DNA from: Phymatolithon calcareum
Lineage: Eukaryota; Rhodophyta; Florideophyceae; Hapalidiales
Direction: 5' to 3'
DNA length: 64,000 nt
NCBI GenBank assembly: GCA_977006965.1
Contig: OZ345363.1
Span: 1,116,001 to 1,180,000 of the forward strand
A model generated the notes under the pieces. That model was given only the letters and a program-made list of their open reading frames with translations. It was not told where the DNA came from and did not search any database. The position numbers and the translations under genes are program-made. Below are positions 32,845-43,245 of the stretch, in pieces. Within the stretch, counting starts at the first letter, position 1; every line of letters begins with the position of its first letter.

Positions 32845-34100
32845 CAGTGATAGTACCAATATTATTGTTATTTATTCGGGCACATGATGCAATAGGAATT
32901 GCAATACCAATAATGCAAGGTTGCAGGCAATAGGAATTGCAATATCTGACCATTTTTCCAAAGTCAATTGCAATAACAGAATCTAATTCATGTCCTCCTG
33001 CGCCATGTCTTCACTCACGCGTTGGATCACTCTTGCGCTTCAGGCAGCGTTCATCGCCACGGAGACCGACTGCTGGTCACAGTAACCTTTGTTCTCTTTA
33101 ACGGTGTCTTCCTCTTGCAATTGTCTGTCGAAATATTCTTTTTCACCGACCAAAGCCTCTCCACCTCGGCAGTTGATCCAAGAATAAGGTCGCAATTTAT
33201 ATAAGTCTGATGAACCTCAGCACGCTTGCGCTTTTTTCGGCAATTCTTTCCGCCATCGACAGCCGACCTCCACCCGATCCGCCGATGGAGCTTATTATAC
33301 CGTCATCGTGTTCCAGTTTGAGCTTCTTGCATGCATCCTTCTCTTCATTTGACATAGTATCGGACTCACCGCGCTGTATCTTAACAACCCCCGACTCGAA
33401 TGCTGGGTCACACATAATTCATGCACGAGATATGCAACTCTTCAGGTGGCTGTGCGGGTTAGTATACTCCTTTCCTTTTTCAAATGCGATTTCACCATTG
33501 TCTCGGCAGTCAGCACCTTTCGGGCATAGAAGGATGTTAAAAGGCACCTTATAGCGTGTTATTCCGGTTATGCGAGACTGCACATCCCGTTCTTCTCACG
33601 TAGCTTCTGCGCTAGCACCTCAACACCTTCTTTCAAGCCTGTTTTGCGTCCGTTGCTTGACATTCTGGACGTAGCGTTTCGGCAGAGCAATTCGCAGGAG
33701 TGTGAAGTCCAAGAGATCGCATGAGCAAGACAGCATTCGGGAGCGATTTCCGGGTCAATGCCGGTCGACGTGTCTTTATTTATTGAGAGGCATCGATAAC
33801 AGAGCAGAATTCCTGCCGGCAATCGGATGCCGCAGATTCGGGTGGCAATACATAAACTGTGTTGGGAGCTTCTATAACCCTTTTCCGTAAATTTCCCTTA
33901 CAAATCCTGTACAGTAGCGCTGTACGACGATCTTGCGAGCGCCGAGGAGGGCAAGGATGTACCTTGATTTTCAATCATATGTCATTACTTTTTGCAATAA
34001 TTATTGCAATAGATACCTCTCAGGGCAATTAAGGCTTTATTGCAATATATTGCAATAAATTGTAATAAAAACAATAAAAATAATATTGGTACCAAGCGTG
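32845..34100 (-). mobile_element. hAT-2 deletion derivative
   Basis: The target duplication CGGTTGCC is perfect (32837-32844 and 34101-34108), and copy C has the single unfilled site at 43085-43092 (CGGTGGCC). The ends share CA at the tip and TACCAATATTATT inside. The minus strand carries the zinc-finger start and the dimerisation end of a hAT transposase with the catalytic middle missing. The outer parts are rich in TATTGCAATA words. Confidence 0.75.
33140..33822 (-). pseudogene. hAT-2 transposase, ends only, broken
   Basis: In order on the minus strand: NGRKTGLKEGVEVLAQKL (33822-33568); after a frame change, NILLCPKGADC with KEYTNPHSHLKSC (33560-33425), the same CX5C...HxxxC finger as in hAT-1; an in-frame TGA; a linker (33415-33197); then INCDLILGSTAEVERLW (33195-33140), the hAT dimerisation block. 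The residues that would form the RNase H-like catalytic core are absent, so the coding part has been deleted down to its two ends. Confidence 0.7.
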
Positions 34101-34759
34101 CGGTTGCCGAACACCTCCGGTTGATATCATTGAGAGTGCGCTCAAGTGAATTACGTGACACGTACTCTGCGCAGTACCGCTGGTCACTCGGTCAAGGATC
34201 TGGAGATCCCATGAATGACCACAGAAAGCACACTGTGTCAAAGAGATTTTGAAGGCGAGATGGCCCACGGAATGACAGTTCTGTGCTGTCTTGTGGCCGT
34301 GTATTCCGGTATAAGGCGCCTTGCACGTGCGCTTTCATACTTAGTGAGTGCTGACTCTGCAGCGATTCAGCAAGTTTGCTTATAGTTCAGAGGGGCCACC
34401 TAACTTTTTTGGCGATTTTCTAGATTGCTAGCCGGCTGTTATTCTCTGGTGCCCATGCAGAGTGTCAGCACCAGATGAGGCAGCGAAGGTTTTGTTAAGT
34501 GCCGGGCGAGCAACTCATCGATGACACGCGCATTACTTGTCGACGTTCAGTCGCCCCAGAATGTACATTTGCATTCGAGAGCAGAGTCGGACGCCACATA
34601 ACCCCTAAGAAAACTAAAAGGATGAGTGCAGATGTCATGATGACTATTTTTGTTATGCAGAACAACTGCAGAGTTTGAAAATTTAAGACGTCGTCTACTA
34701 TGTGTTCCCCATGCAATAGGCTTGATAGTGCCACAATATGCATTTGCGACATTTCTACT

Positions 34760-35913
34760 TTTTTTCCTTTCAAGTTTATTTAAAAGCCCCACAGACTTCC
34801 GAAGATATGGGCAAGGCTTCCTCTGGTGCTACCTACCTTTGTGTAGCTCACAAAACGTCCACCAGAATGGCAGACGGGAAAACTCAGGACTCAAAGTAGT
34901 CCTATCTCAGTCCTCTACGGGATTGTTGGTGCTTGGACTCGACCACTTTTTGCCTTGCATTCTGCGGATTAATACAGGCCTTCTTCGTTCTCCATGCGTT
35001 CTACGAGTGTCTTGCTAAATAGTAAGAGCTCATCTAGTGCCTTTTCTGTTTCCAGTCGTTTTGCTCCTTCGAGTTCGTACCCTGCTAGCGTGCGTTCAAG
35101 GGTCTCCAAATGCTCTCTGGCTCTGGTGCCAAATTCTTCAGTCATACTTGTTGTTGACACCTGTGGGAATCTGCCACAGGCATACTGCAGCGCGTGTTGT
35201 CTGTGCTTCACCTTGGGGAACTTGAGGATTGCTGGCAATTCTCTTGTTTTGTCGTATGGTATCTTTCTTTTCCGCTTCGATTCTAGGCGGTCTCCTTCCA
35301 TTTCCAGAAATTTCGATTGAAGTGCTTGCGAAGATTGGTTTGCTTGGATATGCTTTACCGCTTCACCGAACGGCTCTCTGGTCTCCATCGCGGCGATATC
35401 TTTCCTCGTGTACTGCCATTCATGGTTGTTTCTTCTTTCGGGCACTTCATTTGAATACATACGTTCTTTTGCCTTGTTCCTTCTCAGCATTTTGAAGGCC
35501 AAGATTTCTCGTCGATGTGCGGCCGCCTGGATCCGGCACAGGAGACGGAGTCTATCCGTCCTTCCTCGGGCCAGTGGCCCGAATACTTGATTGAAGAATG
35601 TTGCTTCTACTTCCTTGACGGCATTTTGTACGTCTTCTGTCCAGGGCGTTAAGTGCATTGCGTACTCCCAGCGTGGCTGTACTAGTGCCTTGTATATCTG
35701 AATACACTTCTGTATACTCAGCCCTTTCTTGAACATTCCCAGTGTACGCAACTCGTACACGGCCGTCCTTGATTTCTTTAGTCGTTGCATCATTAACGTA
35801 TCTGTGACTCCTGCGGGGTCTAGGGATACTCCAAGGGTGACCTCCGGAACTTGTGCTAGTACCTTGTTCGCTAGCTTGAATGTCTTGCCCAATGTTTCTT
35901 CTGATTCGAGGAC
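34760..35913 (-). mobile_element. 5'-truncated LINE with 14-bp target duplication
   Basis: GCGACATTTCTACT stands at 34746-34759 and 35914-35927 and occurs once at the matching empty site in copy C (43711-43724). The left end begins with a run of T, which is a poly(A) tail on the minus strand, as expected for a minus-strand insertion. The content is the ORF2 tail (34969-35892) plus about 210 bp of 3' untranslated sequence. Confidence 0.85.
34969..35892 (-). pseudogene. LINE ORF2 C-terminal part
   Basis: The 307 codons start inside ORF2 just after the reverse transcriptase palm (SLDPAGVTDTLMMQRLKKSR, YKALVQPRWEYAMHLTPW) and continue to the natural stop. The same blocks are found, more damaged, at 10498-11290 and 1506-1993. 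The frame is open throughout, so this copy gives the best reading of the family's C-terminus, but it cannot start as a gene because the 5' part was lost on insertion. Confidence 0.75.
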
Positions 35914-36074
35914 GCGACATTTCTACTGTTAGGAACTGCTTCACTAAGCATGCTGAAGACATCTATGAGCTTGGCACTGTTGATGCGCTTGATAGCGAGA
36001 AGCTTTCATGAGCAAAAAATTAAATGAATCTTATTCCCTCAATTGAGGGAAACTTTCCTTCAAATAGACACTAG

Positions 36075-36210
36075 GCGTACTATCTGTAGTGCGACTGACC
36101 TGGTATCGACGCCGCACTCTGTATCAGTCAAGTCGTAATTAAGAGGATTTATTGAGAAGGTACCATGTGTCCCAACTTGAGGAAAGTCGGCACCTTTCTA
36201 ATTGCATTAT
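36075..36210. other. spacer between elements B and C
   Basis: 136 bp of unique-looking sequence separate the right end of copy B from the left end of copy C. Nothing is recognised in it. Confidence 0.4.
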
Positions 36211-36284
36211 ACTAGTGTCTATTTTACGAACTCCCTCAATTGAGGGGCGATTTGAAAGCTCGAAAAAATCCATCAAGCAAATTC

Positions 36285-36672
36285 TGTTGGATGGAGGTTT
36301 GCTTGTTGATGGTTGAGATGGTTGAGATGGTTGAGGTGGTTGAGATGGTTGAGATGGTTGGGTTGGTTGTGAGATGTTCCTTGGTTTATTGAGTCGGGGC
36401 TTCAGATCCGGGTCTTATATAGGCCTCAGATTGAGGTATGATAAGACTTCTGATGCTCATTGCACTACTAACTGTGATTGATTCAATCAACTAAAAGATT
36501 GCATTACTGACAATAACAAGATCAATCAAGAAATTGATTGAACTGCTACATTGTCAGTAAAGATGAAAAAACATGGATTGATTCTATCATAACATATGAG
36601 AAATGGTTAGAGACTTATGAGAAAGGATAATGTGTACTGCGATAAGAGCTCCAAGCAGTCACATTTCCAACA
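36285..36672 (-). repeat. copia 3' LTR
   Basis: This 388-bp copy includes a short minisatellite of GGTTGAGAT-like 9-mers (about 36305-36370) and a TATATAAG sequence on the minus strand at 36414-36421. Confidence 0.95.
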
Positions 36673-36681
36673 CTCCCCCTC
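36673..36681 (-). promoter_or_regulatory. copia polypurine tract
   Basis: The minus strand reads GAGGGGGAG directly before the 3' LTR, the standard plus-strand priming site of LTR retrotransposons. Confidence 0.8.
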
Positions 36682-36693
36682 GATCGAAGAAGC

Positions 36694-39600
36694 TTACGAA
36701 CGTGCAGGATGCAACCCCATCTTTTTCGCGAACTCGGATACCTTGATTCGACTTAGGGGTTTCGTAAGTGCATCAGCGACCATGCACTCCGTCGGACAGT
36801 ACTTGAATTCCACTTTCTCGGTTGCCACAGCTTCGCGAACATAGTGATATTGAATATCAATATGTTTGTTTCGTTGGGTAATTGCCTCGTTCTGAGTGGA
36901 TGATATAGCGCCTTGGTTGTCCGAGAAGATGAGGATGCGAGATGGCTTGCTGAAACCAAGTATGTCGGAAACCAATCGCGAAAGCCAGACTGCTTCTTTC
37001 GCGGCGGCACATGCTGCAATGTATTCAGCCTCACATGACGATGTCGCGACAATGGTTTGCTTCTTGGATCGCCAGCTAATTGCTCCCCCTGCAAGCATGA
37101 AGACGTATCCACTTGTCGACTTGCGAGTTTCTTGACAGCCTGCCCAGTCGGAGTCGCTATACCCCACTGGAGTCAAACTTCTGTCTTTGCCAAATAGAAT
37201 CCCATGATCACGAGTTCCGGCGATGTAACGTAAAACACGCTTAACAGCCGTCCAATGGATTTGCAGTGGATTCTCACAGAAGGAAGAGAGTTTTCCGACA
37301 GCATCCGAGATATCCGGCCGACTTCCAACCATCAGATACATAACGCTTCCAATTGCAGGTCGATACGGAACCTCAGATGAAACAGAATCTGTGATGTCGA
37401 GTTCATGCATGGTACTGGTTTTCTTGTAAGGCTCCATCGGCGTTGGTACCGGTTTCGAATTTTCCAAGTTAAACCGCTTCAAAACGGTTTCCGCGTACGA
37501 CTTCTGCGATAGGTGTAATGTTCGGAGATCACGATCCCGACGGATCTCCAATCCGAGGAATACGCTTGCGTTTCCAAGATACTTCATCTCGAATCGCCGG
37601 TTAAGCTCCCCCTTCATCCAAGCAATGGCAACATTATCGTTGCCAGCAATGAGCAAGTCATCGACGTACAATGCAATGATCATAATGCTCTTGGATGTGT
37701 GCCGAACATAAAGACACGGGTCATTCGGACTGCTTGTAAATCCGAGTTCATTGATTAAGAAATCATCAATCTTAGCATGCCATTGTCGGGGAGCTTGTTT
37801 TATCCCGTAGAGTGCCTTCAACAGTTTACACACGAGGTCAGGACGCTTGGGATCGCGAAATCCGGCGGGAACGTCCATGTAAATATCTTCATCCAAGTCT
37901 CCGTGCAAGAATGCAGTGACGACATCCATTTGGACAAGTTCGAGATCATGAACTGCCACCGTGGCGAGAAGAATCCGAATTGATGTGAACTTCACGACTG
38001 GGGCATATGTTTCGCCGTAATCCACACCGTGCACCTGTCGGAACCCTTTCGCGACAATGCGAGCTTTCGGGCCAGTGTCCTTGACTTTAAACACATATTT
38101 GCAATGGAGAACGTTCATTCCAGATTCGCGTGGTACTAATGTCCAAGTCTTGTTGCGCATGAGAGATGAGTGTTCTTTCTCAATCGCGGGGGACCAATAG
38201 TCAACGTTGTCTTTAGACGTCGCGCTTCTGAAAGTCTGCGGAACTTCTTGAGAAAACAAAGCAGTTTCAGTTGCAAAGTTGGCGGATTCGAGAGCCAACA
38301 TGGCTGTATGCGGACCAGAATTCCAGAAATAATTTGGTGGTTTTGAGACACGGGTGGATCGACGAAGTATGGGTTTTGCGACTAACTCAGGAGTTGCGTC
38401 AGCATTAGAAGTTGAGATAGATTCTTCTTTAGAGATACTGTGCTGACCATCACCGTTGTCCTTTCGTTCGCCCACGGTACCTTCCACTGCAACGTCCTCG
38501 GCTTTCACAGCAACCTCACGGATGTTGGCATACTTGGGTTTCTGCTCGACCTTGATGATCGCTGGAGGAATTTCGGTAGCTTCCTCGGTTTCAAAAGCAT
38601 CGTGAAAGCTTTGGTCAAACCCTGCATTTGGAAAGCTGATTGGTATATCCGTTTTAGGATTCTCAGTTTCGCATGCCGATTCGTCAAAGATAACATCGCG
38701 AGATACGATCACCTTGCATGCATTAGGATCCCATAACTTGTATCCCTTAGATGCAAACGAGTATCCCATCATGATCGCTTCACGAGTGCGAGAGTCGAGT
38801 TTCTTGACCTTCTTTTTCGGAATCACGTACCAACACTTAGCGCCAAATACGCGTAAGTGTTCCAAGTTTGGTGCGGCTCCCATCCACATGTGATGGGGGG
38901 TCGTGTTCGAAGGAAGTCCTCGCGACGTAACTCGATTTCGGACATACACAGCAGTTGACAGTGCTTCAGCCCAGAACTTCTTCTCGATGCCTTTGTGATG
39001 AAGCATCGAGCGCACTAAGTTGAGTAAAGTGCGGTTCATGCGCTCAGCCACCCCATTCTGTTGAGGAGTGTAAGCAACGGTGAGTTGATGGTGAATGCCG
39101 TGATCGGAAAGATATGACTTGAACTCATTTGACAAGTATTCTCCTCCGTTATCGGTCCGAATAGCTTTGAGCTTAGGTGCCGGTGAGAATTGATGTACGT
39201 TGAGGTATTTCAGCTTTCTTCCGGTGTGTGTTTCAGCGTATTTGTGAAATTTTTGAAAGCACTCGAAGCTCTCGGACTTCTTTCGCATGGTGAAAACTGT
39301 GGTCCATTTGGAGTGATCATCGATAAACGTGATGAAATACCGAGAGCCACCTAGTGATGGGATGTCAATTGGACCGAGAACGTCGGAATGCACGAGATCG
39401 AGAAGTGCGTCCGACCGAGAACCACTAGACTTCGGGATAGGAGCACGATGTGCTTTCCCAGCAATGCAACCTTTGCATACATTGTCCGACGAAGACCCTG
39501 GATCGATATGCAATCCTTTTACAACCCCATGGCGTGCCATGCCGGAGATTCCAGTAGGACTGACATGCGCGAGACGCTCGTGCCATAGCTGTAGGCTGAC

Positions 39601-40863
39601 GAGGGATGTTTCCTTGGACATGGGTTTGTTCTCCGGACGATCTAGAATGTATAGATCTTTGCGGAGAGTACCTTGGGCGATAATCTCATCATGTGCCTTG
39701 ATGTAGCACCGTTTGCTTTTGAATAAGATCCCATACCCATATACGTCCAGTTTAGAAACGGAAAGGAGCGAATAACCAAAGTCCGGAATATGAAGAACGT
39801 TTTGGAGCATACGCTGAGACTGTTTTCCGTTGATGCTGAGTGTCACGATAGCATCGCCTTTTCCTGCTATCGTTGCAGTTGCTCTAGTTCCCATTTCGAC
39901 AGTCGACCTCATTTCTGTGTATGAGACAAAGATTGAACGATCGAATGTCATGTGGGATGTGCTTCCAGAGTCGATAATCCATGACGTGGACTTTTCGGGA
40001 ATGTTTGAGTTTCGAACCTTTGCCATTAAGCAAACGTAGTCAGAATCAGACATGACACGAATAGATTCTGTTTCACCAGCAATTAAGGCAGTCGGTTTGT
40101 CCTTCTTTCCTTTTCGACCCGGAGGTTTGTATCCTGGTGGTGCAAGGTGTGGAAACTTGACCCAACACCTGAGAGAAGGATGTCCAGCTCGATTGCAATG
40201 ATCACAATGGTCGTAGGCGTATGAACCATTTTGAGTTGCACTTACAAGAGCTGTGGACTCAGACTTCTCCGTCGAGGCTTCGAGGCGCATAGTCATACGT
40301 TGCTCCTCTTGTAGAAGTCGGCTCTTCACAAACTCGAGAGAGAATGTCTCGTCCTCGTTCCCAAGTGCGTCTAAGGCACTGATGAGACTGTCATAACGAT
40401 CCGGAAGACCATTCAGGACAGCCATTGCCATTTCCTTGTCGTCGATGTCAACACCCATTGATTTGAGTGTGGATGCGAGCTGACGAATTCGGTTGGTGTA
40501 TGGCAGTATCTTTTCGCCCTCGACCATTGTGGCAGTATAGAACTTGCGACGAGCAGCGAGTTGGTTAAGAAGCGTATGGCGTTCGAATATGTTGAGAATC
40601 GCCTGCCACATTGCTTTCGCCGTTTCGACACCTCGGACATGTTCGAGATGGGCATCGGAAAGGGATAGACCAATAATCGCTTTAGCCTTATTGTCATGTC
40701 GACGCCAGACTTTGAACTCGTCTGTGTCCCTTGCCGGAGGGCTTACCTCGATGTACTCATCGAGCTCGCGGAATGATAGTACTAGCTGAATTTTCTGTTT
40801 CCAAGCGTGGAAATTGGTCTCGGTGAGTTTTTCGACCTTCAGCGTTCCTTGCGAGTTGTCCAT
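36694..40863 (-). CDS. Ty1/copia Gag-Pol polyprotein
   Basis: I start at the ATG at 40863 (1389 residues); the open frame extends 18 codons further to a GTG. Domains in order: Gag of the UBN2 type (about 10-210), CCHC zinc knuckle CDHCNRAGHPSLRC (220-233), protease with DSG in WIIDSGSTSHM (298-300), GAG-pre-integrase HHCC region (HERLAHVS to CKGCIAGK, about 428-466), integrase triad D494, D571, E607 (35 residues between the last two), reverse transcriptase with YVDD at 1066-1069, and RNase H (YSDSDWAG, SSCEAEYIA). All catalytic residues looked for are present. It should make the particle and enzymes for copying and inserting the element. It ends close to the polypurine tract. Confidence 0.95.
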   Translation of the reverse strand: MDNSQGTLKVEKLTETNFHAWKQKIQLVLSFRELDEYIEVSPPARDTDEFKVWRRHDNKAKAIIGLSLSDAHLEHVRGVETAKAMWQAILNIFERHTLLNQLAARRKFYTATMVEGEKILPYTNRIRQLASTLKSMGVDIDDKEMAMAVLNGLPDRYDSLISALDALGNEDETFSLEFVKSRLLQEEQRMTMRLEASTEKSESTALVSATQNGSYAYDHCDHCNRAGHPSLRCWVKFPHLAPPGYKPPGRKGKKDKPTALIAGETESIRVMSDSDYVCLMAKVRNSNIPEKSTSWIIDSGSTSHMTFDRSIFVSYTEMRSTVEMGTRATATIAGKGDAIVTLSINGKQSQRMLQNVLHIPDFGYSLLSVSKLDVYGYGILFKSKRCYIKAHDEIIAQGTLRKDLYILDRPENKPMSKETSLVSLQLWHERLAHVSPTGISGMARHGVVKGLHIDPGSSSDNVCKGCIAGKAHRAPIPKSSGSRSDALLDLVHSDVLGPIDIPSLGGSRYFITFIDDHSKWTTVFTMRKKSESFECFQKFHKYAETHTGRKLKYLNVHQFSPAPKLKAIRTDNGGEYLSNEFKSYLSDHGIHHQLTVAYTPQQNGVAERMNRTLLNLVRSMLHHKGIEKKFWAEALSTAVYVRNRVTSRGLPSNTTPHHMWMGAAPNLEHLRVFGAKCWYVIPKKKVKKLDSRTREAIMMGYSFASKGYKLWDPNACKVIVSRDVIFDESACETENPKTDIPISFPNAGFDQSFHDAFETEEATEIPPAIIKVEQKPKYANIREVAVKAEDVAVEGTVGERKDNGDGQHSISKEESISTSNADATPELVAKPILRRSTRVSKPPNYFWNSGPHTAMLALESANFATETALFSQEVPQTFRSATSKDNVDYWSPAIEKEHSSLMRNKTWTLVPRESGMNVLHCKYVFKVKDTGPKARIVAKGFRQVHGVDYGETYAPVVKFTSIRILLATVAVHDLELVQMDVVTAFLHGDLDEDIYMDVPAGFRDPKRPDLVCKLLKALYGIKQAPRQWHAKIDDFLINELGFTSSPNDPCLYVRHTSKSIMIIALYVDDLLIAGNDNVAIAWMKGELNRRFEMKYLGNASVFLGLEIRRDRDLRTLHLSQKSYAETVLKRFNLENSKPVPTPMEPYKKTSTMHELDITDSVSSEVPYRPAIGSVMYLMVGSRPDISDAVGKLSSFCENPLQIHWTAVKRVLRYIAGTRDHGILFGKDRSLTPVGYSDSDWAGCQETRKSTSGYVFMLAGGAISWRSKKQTIVATSSCEAEYIAACAAAKEAVWLSRLVSDILGFSKPSRILIFSDNQGAISSTQNEAITQRNKHIDIQYHYVREAVATEKVEFKYCPTECMVADALTKPLSRIKVSEFAKKMGLHPARS

Positions 40864-41597
40864 ATTTTGGACTGGGGGTTCTTGAAATCTTGTCGAAGAT
40901 CCGTTCGGGGAGTCCACTGCGAGTTAACAAAAGTTAACTATCAAGGCAATCTATCCCTTATAGGAAATTCGCGTCGAGTCAGTGTGACCCGGAGCTTGAT
41001 CTGGGGATGGCTCTTGGCCGTATACCTCTTGAAGATAGGGCTGGCTCTAGGCCGTTTACCTCTTGTGGCGTTTTGGTACACCTGAACCTGCAGCCGACAA
41101 CACGCACTGCAAGACGTATCCGTCAATTCCAATGTCCTAAATTCCAATGTTGATGTTGGCACACCCCACCGAGCAAGTACTTCGTGAGGCTATAATTGCG
41201 ACCTTTTCCTTGAAGATGAGTATACGGGGCCTACTGACCACGCGCTGTGCGTGGCAGACTGTCTTTCAAATCGGTAAACCGTACTCCAACAAGTCTTTCA
41301 GATTCCCTTCCAATCACACAACAGAATTCTGCAGAGCCGAGATGCGTCCAGGTGGATACTCGGAAGACTACTCGATTTCTCAAGCGTATAACCCTTTCAC
41401 CACGTAGCAGAGCACGGATGTTGTCAGACTGTTTCGTAGATTATACTCTGTGCAGAGTCGCTTTAGGGTGGCCGATGGATGGCGCAGATACCACAGGGTT
41501 TTAAACCTTTTGATGATGAAAATTGGTTGAGAATGAATTGCCGAGAGGGAAGGAGGACCCCTCGGTAAGGTGATAGCGCTGGTTGATTACGCGTTAT

Positions 41598-41611
41598 CTG
41601 GGCCCATAACC
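41598..41611 (-). promoter_or_regulatory. copia primer binding site (initiator tRNA half)
   Basis: Directly against the 5' LTR the minus strand reads GGTTATGGGCCCAG. This is complementary to the anticodon arm of eukaryotic initiator tRNA-Met (CTGGGCCCATAACC), not its 3' end. Drosophila copia is known to prime from such a 5' half of initiator tRNA. Confidence 0.8.
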
Positions 41612-41999
41612 TGTTGGATGGAGGTTTGCTTGTTGATGGTTGAGATGGTTGAGATGGTTGAGGTGGTTGAGATGGTTGAGATGGTTGGGTTGGTTGTGAG
41701 ATGTTCCTTGGTTTATTGAGTCGGGGCTTCAGATCCGGGTCTTATATAGGCCTCAGATTGAGGTATGATAAGACTTCTGATGCTCATTGCACTACTAACT
41801 GTGATTGATTCAATCAACTAAAAGATTGCATTACTGACAATAACAAGATCAATCAAGAAATTGATTGAACTGCTACATTGTCAGTAAAGATGAAAAAACA
41901 TGGATTGATTCTATCATAACATATGAGAAATGGTTAGAGACTTATGAGAAAGGATAATGTGTACTGCGATAAGAGCTCCAAGCAGTCACATTTCCAACA
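41612..41999 (-). repeat. copia 5' LTR with TATA box
   Basis: Identical by eye to 36285-36672. On the minus strand TATATAAG lies at 41741-41748, about 250 bases into the LTR, and is the likely promoter of the genomic RNA. Confidence 0.95.
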
Positions 42000-42323
42000 A
42001 ATTCGAAACAGATCGCTCACGCCATATTCGTAAAGCCTGGCTCATATTCTGTCCGAGGAGTATCCACACTACTACCTTAAATTCGCTTCGTTCGGCGCTA
42101 GAAACAAAAATATGTTGGTCACGCAGAAGTACCAGACGTGCCATTCCAGGAGAAAAACACCGGCCGCGCGCGGTCGGTACATCAGTACACACCAAGGCAG
42201 CATCTTCAAGCGGTCTTGTAGACTGCTCTAGACTATACGGAGCCATTTCGAAGTCAAAAAAGGTGAGTAGTATGGTAGTATGGTTCAGCATGTACTCGGG
42301 GAAAAATCAATGGTCGCGCGAGC

Positions 42324-43245
42324 ATGTTACATCGCATGAAATGGGTTCTGATTCGTCATCCATTGAAGAGACTAAGATTAAGACAGTCCACATTGTCAAC
42401 GTCAATGCAGAGAACGCTGACGATGACATTACAGACGCTGAAAAGCTTGAACCGACCCAACACCGGCAAAGCGCGGTACAGCCCTGGTATGCTTACAGTG
42501 CTCATTCTTGCCAATCTTCATCGCGAAATGCCTGCTTATCGTTTACAGTCGAGATCACATGCTCCTCAGAAGGGCACAAAAGCTTCGATACAACCTTCAG
42601 AAGCTCTAAACGCCCTCTTCCGAGTTCTCTCCCCTAAGTCTTATAAGGCCCTTGAGACTAAACATCGCACCGGGAACTTGATGTCATCACGCCCGACCGG
42701 GAGCCGAATACCAGCGCTCATTGGGTGCCAAGGTACAAGCGGAAAGTTCTATTTCCGTTTTAGAGATGATTTTACTCTCAGTTGTGGAAACTTCGCAATC
42801 TAAACGGAGACTTCTTATTCGAGATTTGTGGTATTGGACGTCATTCGAAGTACGATTGCGTGGTGACGATATTTCTCCAAGTTACCTGCGAAAACTTGCT
42901 GCTTGGACGTCCGCTAAGCTGCGAAAAAAGGGGCGAAAAGAGACTTCAGTGACAGAGCCTATTAAGTTTTTCGAAATACTCGTCCTCATGGCAAGAGTTG
43001 AGTTCGGCGCTGAGAGCGCTTTCTGGAAGTCTACCAGGCCGAAGAAGTATCTCCCTGGCCCTTCTTCTTCGAAAACAGGGATGCCGGTGGCCGAATACCT
43101 CCGGTTGATTTCATTCAGAGTGTAATCAAGTGAATTACGTGACATGTACTCTGCGCAGTACCGCCGGTCACTCGGTCAAGATTATGTCGATCCCACGAAT
43201 GACTACAGAAAGCACACTGTGTTAAAGAGATTTTGAAGGCGAGAT
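42324..43245 (+). pseudogene. PiggyBac-like (DDE_Tnp_1_7) transposase relic, copy C
   Basis: The frame at 42721-43125 reads KRRLLIRDLWYW, EPIKFFEILVLMARVEFG, AFWKSTRPKKYLPGP and KTGMPVAEYLRLISF, then a stop, then in the same frame SSELRDMYSAQYRRSL and DYVDPTNDYRKHTV. The last part resembles the Y-R-W-x-L-x-x-D-F-V-x-x-x-N-x-H-R block of PiggyBac-type transposases. Earlier sequence (42324-42803) is in another frame. The copy B relic (32145-32844) has the same order, so the gene was probably damaged before the two copies separated. Confidence 0.5.

Larger units (their letters stand above)
30471..36074 (+). mobile_element. TIR element copy B (PiggyBac-like relic) with nested insertions
   Basis: The left end is worn (CTATTTGACGGACA then CCCTCAATTGAGGGG). 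The right end, read on the minus strand, begins CTAGTGTCTATTTGAAGGA followed by CCCTCAATTGAGGG. It aligns with copy C (36211-43870) over its length except for three inserts: hAT-1 (30710-31923), hAT-2 (32845-34100) and a truncated LINE (34760-35913). At each of these places copy C has an uninterrupted site. The remaining sequence holds pieces of a PiggyBac-like transposase in broken frames. Confidence 0.65.
36285..41999 (-). mobile_element. Ty1/copia retrotransposon, apparently intact
   Basis: Two 388-bp LTRs, identical by eye, begin TGTTGG and end CCAACA. The target duplication AATTC is at 36280-36284 and 42000-42004. The single gag-pol frame of 1389 codons is uninterrupted. A primer binding site and polypurine tract sit against the LTRs. 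The empty site is preserved in copy B (AATTC at 30537-30541). Identical LTRs and an intact frame point to a recent insertion, making this the likeliest active element in the window. Confidence 0.95.

Noticed and set aside
36301-36372. Minisatellite as an independent locus
   Set aside because: The GGTTGAGAT-like repeats are an internal part of the copia LTR and recur identically in the other LTR (41628-41699).
42882-43145. Minus-strand frame beginning MSRNSLDY as the transposase
   Set aside because: It superficially recalls a PiggyBac MSRNRF block, but the order of blocks is reversed on this strand. The plus-strand reading gives the correct order in both copies.
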